NCBI GenBank assembly: GCA_019096065.1
Contig: JAGUCH010000006.1
Coordinates: forward strand, 2,128,001 to 2,192,000
Length of the DNA stretch: 64,000 nt
Reading direction: 5' to 3'
Source of the DNA: Paracyclopina nana
Lineage: Eukaryota > Arthropoda > Copepoda > Cyclopoida > Cyclopettidae
Made by a program: the position numbers and the translations under genes. Below the pieces are notes generated by a model, which was given only the letters and a program-made list of their open reading frames with translations, did no database searches and had not been told where the DNA came from. Positions 13,401 through 25,400 of this stretch are shown in pieces (within the stretch, counting starts at the first letter, position 1; the number at the start of each line of letters is the position of its first letter).

Positions 13401-16400
13401 AATAATAATTCTCTTAATGTGCCGTTCAACCATCTCATGACGACTATTTTAATTGTACCTAATAGGAGATATACGAGATATTCGAGAAAAACGGATGAAA
13501 AGTGAGTCTCTCCACTTGCATGTGTCTTTAATTTTCTCTTCCACCTACCACTTCTAATTCTTATTACGAGACATCAGCTCTACAATTTATCTTACATTGA
13601 GAGCACGTTACAAAATCCAATTTCCTTGCTTTTAGTTTCGTTTTCTTTTCCTTCTGCATTTTTGCTTTGATGGACTTTGTAGTAGATAGCAGTTAGACAA
13701 ATATTCTGCTGTCTTTGCAACTTAAAAAACGAAGGAGAAACGAGATTCAAAATTGAAGTCCGAGTCGATCACTTCTCCTCCTCCCACTTTGCCTCCCGCC
13801 TCCCTCCTTCCCGCCAACACAAAACGAGACCTTCAAAAGGGGGAGAAGATCGACTTCATGCCCGACTGGCTTCCTCTTTGGAATCGAAAAGGGCTTACTT
13901 ACATGTCATACTGCAATTAGGGCTCAGCCTCGACGAACTCCTCTCGTCCGCTCGCGCGCATCTCAGGCCACATTCGACTAAACTACTTTTCTCCTCATTT
14001 CTCTAGGCTTGGGCAATTCTCCTCGGCCATCACCGACTGATCAGAATTACTATCGGATGAACAATCCTTTGAACAATATTCAGCAGCAAGAGCAGCAGCC
14101 GCAAAAAGCAAACATGTATCAGCAGCAATACGGAAACCAATACCAGAACAACCGCAATCAATACAATCAGCAACAGCCACAATCAGGCATGCAGCAACAG
14201 CGAGGCATGCAAGGTGGGGGCTACGGCCAGCAGCAGCAGCAGCAGCAGCAGCCACAGCAGCAAATGTACAACAACCAAATGTCGCAACAACAACAACAGC
14301 ATCCGCAGCAGCAATATGGCGGAATGCAGCAGAATCGTCAGCAACAAGGGTACCTGAACCAGCAACAGCCATATGGAATGCAGCAGCAGCAGCAAAATCA
14401 GATGATGAATCATCAACAGCAGCAGCCGCAGCAAAATTACGGCATGAACCAGCAGCAGCAGCAGCAGCAACGAATGGGTGGAATGCAACAACAGCAACCA
14501 AATATGATGCAGCCACAGCAGCAGCAGCAGCCAATGCAAAACATGGTAGGACGCTACTCAAATTCGCAATACTATCAACAACCTCAGCAGCAGCAGCCGC
14601 CGATGATGAATCATCAGAGCTCTTACCAGATGGCGCCGCCGTCGGGTGGCGGGCTGGTCATCCAGCAGCCACCCGCGTCTGGACTCGCCTTTCAGACGGT
14701 AGGAGCCCCCAGTTACGGGGCTCCACAGCAGCAGCAGCAACAGCAACAGCCCCTCTATCTTACTCAGAATTCGCTCAGTTTGCCACCTCCGCCACAGCCA
14801 CACCCGCAACAGCAGCACGTTCAGCTCCAGCCGCATGCGACCGTGCTGAACGCTGCCGCAACACTGCAACCGCAACAACATCCCTATACTACTTCTTCTC
14901 TAAATGCTTCTTATTTGGCTGTGCAACCCTCACAACCATCTATTCTTCCACAGCAGCCCTTCACTGCCAACAGCGTGGGCCCGTTAGTAGTGCAGCAACA
15001 GCCGTCACATCCCGTCACCTCGCTGCCGCTCATCGTGTCTTCTGCCCAGCCGGCCGGCCTAATGACCGGCCTCACCACCACCGTGTCAGCTGCTGACCCC
15101 ATGCAACAGCACCAGGCAGCGGCGGCGGCGAATCTTGCCGCGCAAGCGGCCGCAGCCGCGGCTGCGTCTGCCGCTGCGAACTCCGTAACGCAGCAACAAC
15201 AGCAGCAGCACGCCGCAGCCGCATACCTGGCCAACAATCACGCAGCCGCAGCCGCAGCGCTCGGCCTTCCAGGGCCGGCGGCGCTGGGCGGCGTTGGTGG
15301 TGCCGATTCACTCAACCATTTGACCCCGCAGCAGCAGCAATTTTTTCAGCAACTGCAGCTGCAGCAGCAGCAACAGCATCTCAAAAAAATGAAACAACGT
15401 TTGCCTCACGTAAGTGGTGCCGAGTTGAGAACGCTCCAGCTGCAAATCGCTGACCTTCAACGGCAGCAGCAGCTACAGAACTTGCAAACTCTGCGTCTGG
15501 CACAAAGGCAAGAGAAACAGGCTTTCAAGTACCTAAATCAGGCTATTAAAAATAGGCCGAGTCGAACATATCAAACGCTGTACAACAATAAGGTACTGTA
15601 CATGATGATATATCATGATGATGCTACGTTAAAAAAACCAAATTCCTACTATGTATCACACAAAACTATAGAAGTACTTCCATCTCATTACATTTTTATG
15701 GCTACGTAAGATATGTATTGCATTTTAAAATACGTCTTCAGTTACTTCCATCAACATCTTCTTCTTTTAGCTATATAATTAGAGCGAAAAGGTTGCTGGA
15801 TGTGTCAGTACTCTCTCCTATCAGATCGACATGATGGCTAAACTGATATGTATTCCATGCGTAGCAGCAACCATTATGCTACACTACTAAGCATGTCTTA
15901 TTCTAGAAGAGCAACACAATACTTACATGGATCAGTTATTTTCCTTGCAAGAAGAGGAGGATTCTCATTGGGAATCGAGGGTTTATGACCCTTTAATGCA
16001 AGTGCATAAATTATGATTTGGTGCATGGGAACTGTTGTGGCATTTTTCCCCCATTGACACAAACTTTAGGCCAATGCCGGTTCTTTTTCGAAAAAATACT
16101 GAGTACTGAGCAAAACATGTTGAGAGGGAGCAAGCTGACACCCAGTGATCCAGCAATTGAACAAAAGCTGTTGTAACATATGTGATTTCAAGAGAAAAAA
16201 AACAGCAAAACGAGCGTATATAAAGTTTGGCTGCAAAATGTAGTTTTCTCTCTCCTTGAGCATATTCACAAGTATTCTTTAACGCACAGAGGAGATCGAA
16301 ACACTATGCCGAGCTCCGTTGTGCAAAATGCAAATGTTTTGCCTGACAGTAAGAGCTTTTTTCATGTAAAAAGAATTACATTTATTTCTAACGCATGCAT

Positions 16401-19400
16401 ACGACAGAGCATGGAATCACACATTTACTAGATTGTCGAGGGGAGAAGGACTTCTCCCCTTTTTTCTTAGAGTGATACTATACTGCTAATATATATCAAA
16501 CAAAAGTGCCAAATAGCTTGAAGAACGTAGAAACACAATACTTGAGTGCTACTGAGTGGCCTCGCAATATCAATCACAACAAACAGCGCCTGTATCCAGC
16601 CAATATTTGCCATGAAATGCGCCAATCCATTATTTTAGTGTATAGGTGCCCATGAGAAAATCACATTACCATTTCTTTAGAGAACTTCTTCTCTTCTAAT
16701 GGGAAAGGTTCTACGCGATTTTGTGCATAAGTAAACAATGGCTCAGATAGATAGCGGGCAAATTCAATTTTTAGACCTCGAAAAAGACTGCCGTAAATTC
16801 TTTTAGCCGTTGCTATATTTAGCAGAAAACAAATCTAGCTGGAGTTAATGGACAACGACGAGCCCAAAAAGATATGATGTCCGTTGGGCAGTTATTTAAA
16901 GAGGAGAAATAACTCATAATTGTCCTTTCTTTCTGGCAACCAAAATCTTGCAGAGAAGATCTAACCAGAGCTGCTTCTGGACAGATCTTATCAGAAAGCA
17001 GTAGTAGCCGCAGTTGCTGACTTTTACTGCATTGCTTCAGAAATTTGCCTAGGAAATAGCACAGCTTTTGCGCCATCATCATCAGGATTGTTTTCGAGCA
17101 AATGCATACACATACATGGAGAGAAAAGTCATAATCGTTTGTTGTCCTGTACTACATCCAGCTCGAAAATTTACTGAAACGCGGAGCAGCAAAGACAGTG
17201 CGATTTGCTCATGACAACATCCACAACTGCAGCGAAACCAACAGAGAACACCAAAAACTACAATACTACGCCCTGTCCAAGTTACACATGCAAAGACCAT
17301 CGCCATCCATTTTGAAAGTCAGTTTGTGGTCACAAAATGGGAGAAGGAGGAGGAGGGCAGCTTCGTTGCAGCAGCTAGTAAAAAAGAAAGCCCTTCCTCC
17401 TCCACAAAAGCAGGCTAGTTTTTGAGAGAATGAACAAGAAAAATTCGGCTTTTCAAATATGAATGTCCTGACAGTTTATGACAAAAATCCTCAGGCACAA
17501 AAGCTTCTTCCCTCACAGCATTATAGCTAGCTGCTTCCCACTTGGGAAAAGCAGCAACAGCAGAGAGCTCAATAATATTCTCAACAATAATATTTATTGT
17601 AGTCCATGACCTGGACTTTTATCTTATCTGCTACTACCATATTTCAATTGTCACCAGAAGACAGCAATGAAAAATGTTAGCTTTCATCATAGCTCAAAAT
17701 TGGTGGAAGCTTTTTTTCTTAACTTAATATCCCTCTGTGCTTCTTCTCTCTCATGGCTGCAAGCAGGATCTTCATTTTGAATGAATTGCTGCTACTGCCA
17801 TATCCATTCAATCTCAAAAAACGAAAATATTCTCCCAAACTCTCATATATAGCTTTTTCAGACAAGGAAAAAACAGTCTGCTTTTTTGCCATTTGCTTTG
17901 CAGTGACTGCGCGGGCTATATACATCCTATATACATATCTACCACGACAAGACAATTCTAAAACTGCTACACTACTGCTACAATATATATACCCATCAGA
18001 AAATATCCATCTATCTTATCTTTACACATGAGATGCGAGACCTTAGAACTATAGTAGCACCACAATAGGGCCTTTAATAATGCCCATTGTGATGGTGCTG
18101 CACAGTTTTGCTCTCTGCTCTTTAACTATATTTTTCTTCTTTATTTTTCTCTAGGGCAAAACTGGTTCACCCTTATTGCTTCGAAAAGACAACGCTCACA
18201 TCCCATCAGCAGCTCTGCTGGGAGGATCAACACTCGGTAAGTTCTTCCTAGCAAAACATGAGTGGACTCTTTGAATTCAACTACTACTGTAATCTGTCAC
18301 AGCAACTTTTGATTCCTTAGCTGGCATCTTCAATTATTAATCCTACTTATGATCCACTTGTATTGCTGTACTGTTGGCTTATATAACTTTTGCTAAACAC
18401 TCCATATACATTAAGAACGACTACAACAACCACAAGCTAGAACAAACAATGGTCAGATCCAAAATGTGTGCGAGCTCATTGACAAAATCCTTACTTGAGA
18501 CACATGTCATTTTCATACATAAGCTTTATAGTGCAATACCACAAGGATCAGCTTCTTCTTTGGTTTGCATTTCCAAAGTGACAATCTCTATCCGAGTGTG
18601 CTATAACAACGTACGTGTGTGTATGTCCTTTGTTGTGTTTTTCATATCAGCTCTCTTTTTCTTGCTACTACAAATGTGCAGTCAGTGATCAGCTCAAATC
18701 AGCGAGGCTAGCCTCGTCTTCGTCGCACTTGCGACACCTTCATTCGTCCTCAATTCCATCATCCAGCAGCCTCCACATGGACCCATTGGAGGCTGCTTTG
18801 CTAGCGGCTGCCAGGGGCCAACATGGAGCTGGCTTCCCAGGTAATGCTGCCCCTTCTTTTTTTAACACCTTTCTAAAAAGTGGATTTTTCTCTTCGTATC
18901 ATGAGAGCAAGCCTTTCATGCAGTAGAACGCTATATATGTACTATTGGTTTTGGCACACCAAGACCAATTTCCAGTCTTGCTTATTGTTTCCAAATCAAG
19001 TCGTAGCACAACATACAGCATTACTCTGCTAGTCGAAAGTTTGTGCTACACATTGATGGAAACTTGCTTTCGACAAGAAAAGCTTGAGAGCCAAATAATA
19101 TTGCAGTAGCATATATTTATTCACGACAACAGCTGCAGCGCAGGATTAGTCCTCTGAGAGAAAGAGAGAGACTCCCTTAAGGCTTGTTATGAAACGAGTC
19201 ATTGACAAGGTTACACAATAAATAATCCCACTAGCTTTCAAGTTGAATTAAGAAATCGAACTTTTGCTTTATTTCGGCTGATAAAAAAGGGCACACGCTA
19301 ACCATAAGTTTAAGTATGGGTATATAGCCTGGAGTCACTTTGGCCAAAATTAAGAAGAAGCCGCTCAAAAAAAACCACATCAAGGAGTTTCCTACCTCGT

Positions 19401-22400
19401 CTTAAGTGGCTTAGCTTAGATCCTGGGCTCAGCAATGAAATGATGAGGTCAGCGACGAAGCTGCTAACAAGCTGACGAATCTGAGTCTCGGCAAAAAAAA
19501 GATCCCTAAAAGGCTTGCTCTCTTGACGAAATAAGATTGCTTGTAAAAAATTATATCCCTCTGGGCTTCGGCCCTTCTCCATCTCGAGGCACTCAGATGT
19601 GCTACACGTTTCAGGGTTAGTTGGTACACCGGATACCGTGAGCGAAACGGGGTCGATGAAGTCCCGCTCAAGACGTCTCCCTTACCTACCTCCAGAAGAG
19701 CCAGCCCCTCTTCCCACTCAGGCTAAGAAAGCTCAGGAGCGCATGAGGTACTAAGCCCTCTAAAAATGCCTTTTCGAAACTTTTCCGGCTGCTGACTTGC
19801 ATTGATCATAATTAGAAATAAGGTATGATTTGACGGAAAGAAATTCTACAGTGGAGCACCGACAGTAGGAAAATCACGAACAATTGAGGATAATAGGCTG
19901 AAATAGTTTCATGGGTTCTTCATAGGATTAAGGCTAAGTATGAGCTGGTATTATGGCATTCTGAGAACAATACGTACATGTTTTAGGCCTGGTTCACCTG
20001 CGATATTGTGATCAAAATATCAAGCGATATTATGCTGATATTTGCAAATATCAGGTACTCCCAATAACATTTTTTAGATTTTTTCTTCGGATTCGGTCTT
20101 TTGGTACCAAAAGCCATCCAACAACAATATCTGAATTCTCAGTTTCTCAGAATTTCACTCAAAATATCAGATATTATAAGCAGGTGAACCATGCCTTACT
20201 CTCTATCCTTTTCAAAAGTCCAATTTTAAAAAATTGAGCGTTTGATTGTAATTAGAAATGTCGATAAAAAGGCTCATTTTGCTAATGCTGCCATATGCTT
20301 TGTAGGATCTAGCATGTTGATAAAATTGGTAGGCAGAGCACAATCATGCGCTCGTTTCTTGCGCGCGTCCCACATTTGAGATCTTATTATTATATACTGC
20401 TACATAACATCATTATGTTTGGCACACACCAAAACTTTGACTATTCGCTGAGCGGCTGAGAACTAGTCCTCGTATTGAGGCCGCCAGCTTGGCAGCAGCC
20501 ACAAAAGTTGCACATAATTGAGTTTCTCTTCGGTCACTTTTCCTGCCTCATTAATGGCCTGGTGGCAACCAATAACAGAACACTTTGCTGCAGTAGCGCA
20601 CAGACAGCGGTAAAACTAGGAAAAATATTGAGGACAGCAGGATGATTTTCTTTTTGCTAATTTTATGGGCTCAATGCTAATTGCAAGCTGCAATATTACG
20701 TAGGTATGTGAGCAATATTTTTCAGGAAAATGTGAATTACCTTTTTCCAATTACTATGCTGAAAGGAGGATATTGTGAAAGCTGTCAAGACTTATCATTC
20801 ATTATTGATAGTTCTTGCTTCTTCCTCGGAAAGAAAGGTCGATTTTGTCATTCTAGTGCAAGTACAACAGCTACAAAATATTAGTAGTTGCTGGTCTTGG
20901 CTTTGCGCATTTGCTAGTCAAACAATAAACTACTCAACTATTTATTAAAGAGGACTCATAATGGCTTCTTTTGTCAAGGGGCGCCAGCTACCACTAAAGT
21001 AAACCATCCACAAAGGAGGTGATCAGCCCTTTCATACATTCTTCATCCAAGTGATAATTTGAAAAGCTGACTGAATGGGAAACTTTCCACTCAGAGAAGT
21101 TTGCTTCTTCCGTAAATGGCGAATAGCTTACTGTTAAATCTTCTGTCCATTCAAATAAAACTACAACCATGCCCTTTAGGCCAGTATATAGCAGAGGAAG
21201 AAATTTACTTAGGCACTTCAAGCGCAAAATATTTGCAGCTACGACCTTTTTTTGCAGCGAGGAGAAAGCCAAAGAGAGAGATGTACCACACTCCAGTTTT
21301 TGTGCGAATTTTTGCGCTTTCTTTTTGAAGGGCGGTTAGCTGGTGCAGGCTTGAAATTAATTACTGCAACTTCTGTGGTCAGGCTCCCCACAAAATGGGA
21401 CACATAAGAGCTGCAGAGCAGCCATTAGCCCTACAATGCAAGCCAGCAGCTCAAATGTTAGCTAGGCTGTTGAAGAGCCGACGACGGAAAACCCGTTTGC
21501 TTCTAGGGCGTTTTCTAACATGAGACAATCCAGCCTGGATGGGATGACGACAAGTCGAGGTGGAGGAGCCTTCTCATCAGCATCCAAACCACGACCGAGC
21601 TCAAGTGAGACCAACTTGAGAAAGTTGGCTGGTGGTGACGCCATGGCCAGACCCGGATCTGCCTTAGGACTTTTGCAAGGTAACAATGGAGGCTGCTGGC
21701 AATACTGCAGCCTCCTCTTCGATTTCCACCAAGGATCTGACCAACTTAATATTCCAAGGGTTTTGTCAATGAAAGAAAGCAGCACAATACTACTCCTATG
21801 TACACACATTCGCACACTAGTATATACTTGCACCATCTCCAACTGAGTGGCCTCTGGGCGCAGCAGAGTTGATCTTAAACGGCCTCTTTTCTCTATTTTT
21901 TGCAGCCTCAAGTGTGGTAAGCAGCTACGGCCCGACCTCAGCGACGAGGGAGCACGAGAAACGGATACTGGAAAGCATCCTGCCACCCGATTTACGGCAT
22001 CTCGTCCACGGCAATTCTTCGAGTGCTATCCACGTAAATATTTTAGCCCCGTCCCCAAGAGGAATTGAACGTTGGAAAGCCCCCTACATTGCAACTCGAT
22101 TGAGTCTATGCTTGTCTAAGAAGATGCAATCAATTTGTTGTTTGCCCTCGTTCTCGGTGGTCTCGCGCGCGAGCGCGAGAAAGCCGAGAGATAAATGGAG
22201 TAGTGGGTATTACAAGCTTGGCAAACTTTAATTGCTATTGCAAGGAATACAACAATCAGCCAAGAGGGGGGAAAGTTCAGGTGGATGATAATAAGATAAA
22301 AGCGCCTTGATATGGCACGGTAAATAAATCACGCTGACTTGAGCAGGACAAGATTATTGCCAAGTAGGTTTGGGCTTTACTGTTACATTGGACTAATCAA

Positions 22401-25400
22401 AGCAATTCCTTACTGCATCAATGAAACTTTCCTTCGCGTTTGATAACAAAATGCCACTTTCGCAATTTACTGACAGCATCAGCTCGAAGATGCTCTTCAT
22501 TTGACCTCATTTGGGTGTTTAGGGCAGCAGCTGCATCTCAGCTTGTAATCAAGTGCAATCGACTTTTGGCAACACACATTACAGCATTTTCCACGTTTCT
22601 TAATTGGTCTGCCAAAACAGCAGTTTATCATTCAAACCTTTAGATGAATAAAACCAAAATAACCATTGAATATAGCAATCAATGTGGCATTAAAGGTTAG
22701 CCCGAAGTTTCGACTCTTGGACCTTTACAGAATTTGCTAAAGCAACTGACCTAGGCAATTTAACTGCGCACTGGCTGCCTTTGCTTTTCTTTGGTTGGCC
22801 TTGATTGGATAGGAGAGCAAGTTTTTCTTGGTGTGTACAAGGCAAAGATAAACTTTTTCCAGCAAGCCTCGATTGCCTTTAACTGATCTCAGGAGAAATT
22901 GATTTCAAAGCATTTTTTCGAAGGCCCAGTCAATTTTATGATGATTGAACTCGAGTTCAGATAAGGCACAAATTCCTTTGAAGGTCAAAGGGTGTTTGCA
23001 TAGAAGGCAACCCAAGGAAGTGCAATATCGAATTCTTTGAGCTGAACAACAAGCTGGATACTGCAAAAGAAGAAGGTTCTTTGTCAAGCTGATTTGCTTA
23101 AGAATGTTGCCATAAGAGATATTGGCGTATTTGCAAAAAAATAGACGACTCCGCCATTTTTAGAAAATGTAACAAGAATCGAACTTTTAAAAAAGTTGCA
23201 TTGTTAGAACGGGGCTTTCCAACGAGGGGTGCTTACGAGAGCTCGATGGTTGCATGAGTCAAGAAGTATTGATAGCAAATATTGATCAAAAGAGAATGTG
23301 ACCAAAAAAGCAAATAATGGAAGCAGTGACACGAAGCTTCGCGAGCAATAGCTTCTTTTTCTCAGATACTAAAAACTTAATAGGAGAAACTTTTGGACAA
23401 CCGTAATGACTAACAAGTAGATCTCACTCTCTCTCGCATGAATTAAACATTTAGTTAGCTACAAAGATTCTGCCTTTCAGGCCTTGATAAATCAATGCAA
23501 GGCTCGTGTCTTAAACAGAAGCATGGCTAATTGAGACCAATCAATTATTCCGGATATAATCATGGAATAAGCAATTATGCGGCATATCTGCCTTCAGCGA
23601 CAACGATCTCAGAAAGCAACTTCGATGAACCAAAGAATATGGTATTTTTTTGACTGCATCAACTTCTCAAGTAGTCCTAGCTAGCTGGTTCTTCTCCGGA
23701 AGCCATGCAAACTTTTGTGACAAGTTTTAGGTGAGCTTGGCCTTGGTAGCACCAACATCTGGGCTCCACCAGTCAACAATGATTAATTAAAAATTACGCG
23801 AGCTGGCTGCATACGAAGATTTTCCGGATGCATCCGGCCTTGCAAGTAATGACAAAAGGTAGTTTGGCAACCTTTCCTTTGAGCTCAAGAATGCGCGAGA
23901 AATGATTATGAAAGTTCCTAGTACTAGATTATAACGTGGTGGCAGCCGCCGCCGCCGCCAGAAGAAGGTGGTGTGGCCTTTTCAACTTTCGCGAGAAAGT
24001 TTACCAGGATGAAAGCGTTAAAACCGGGCTTGTTTGTTCATTCCACAGCACCTCTCCATGAAGATTGAGGATGAACTGAGAAAATCGACCTCGGACCCAA
24101 GGGAGCCTGAATCCGAGGTAGCCAGACGTAATGCAGAGCGAAGGCTTTTTGGTTCAGTGGGTATTCAATCAGACAGAATTCGTCATGAAATGCAGCGATA
24201 CGCTTCCATGAGGGACCCCGTTTTAAGGTAAAAATTACTCCTTCATTCAGTTGATGAATAATTAAGTGCCGAGCAAGAAGTTTCTTCCCTTTGAGGCTTG
24301 TTAGCCAATGTGTTTCCGGAGAAATGCAGTGGCAGGCTTTCACCTCAAAATTGACAGACTTTGAAGAGTACTCAAAGAGTTTTCTTTCTTTATTTAACAA
24401 TATTTCTTTTCTACCACGCCAGAAAGTGAACTCGGTTTTTTTCTGAAAATGAGTTTATGCTTTACTTGAAAAGTAAATTTCCCCTCAAGTTGTTGAGGAG
24501 TTGTTTGAGCAGGAGCAGTTTTTCTATTCAATTTCAAAACTTTGCTCTCGATCACATCGTCGTCAAACTTTATTGGAGCTTGATATAACTTTGACGAATC
24601 GCATGTATTTTAAAGCTGGCTCCTCCTGAAGTTTATCATTTATGGAAGGAGTTAATAAGGGGCCAGATAGGCCACGTGATTTTCAGATCCAACTTGAAAT
24701 AATATTGGGTTTACTTTAAGTCACGTCACAGTAATAGCATGCGACGCCGCGCACTCCGGAATCAAAATAAATATGCAATTTGCTGAATCTTTTGCAGGGC
24801 CAAGATGAAACACAATTTGAACCCAGTGATGAATGCTCAGCTCGACCGCAATCGTCGGATACGAACCCATCGGAGAAACCTCTCTGATCCGAGGTTCTCA
24901 ACTTCGCTCACAGACAGCCTCGGGGACGAGGATGTAAGTGTACACATTTGAAACTTTTCCTACTTCAATTTTCGAATACTAACGTTGAATACTACGCAGT
25001 GCATAAAAAATCAAAGGCTTCCACAGCACGTTAAACAGAATTCCCCTCAACTTTCGCATATTTCGTACTCTTTTGGATCGAGCTCAAATTCAAATGGCTT
25101 TAAGATAAAAAATGGCCACTATGCACGCTGCTGAAACATATGCCTGAAAATAGCAGTCTTTGTCCATCTGAAATTTGGCTGTGTTCCGAAGACTGTGGGG
25201 CAATCTGTATTATGTGGTAGAAGCCTTAGAAGCAATCCGAAATGCAGCAGCCATAGCAGCTAGCAAAGTAAACACAATTTGGAAAGTGCAATGGCAGCAT
25301 GACTGCATTCACTGATTGATAATCTGACAGGTTTTGCACTATAGTATTGGCCTTTTCTTTCAGCTTGGGTACGGAGGCCGTCCCTATTCGAGTCTAGCAC

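Noticed and set aside
13139-13438. 99-codon - strand frame in an intron
   Set aside because: No recognisable domain and no partner exons; not supported as a gene or element fragment.
13995-14561. 188-codon open frame on the - strand, Ala/Val-rich
   Set aside because: It is the shadow of the CAG-rich + strand exon; GCT/CTG codons read as Ala or Leu on the other strand.
21462-21986. 174-codon - strand open frame
   Set aside because: It overlaps two phase-consistent + strand exons and the intron between them and has no motif.
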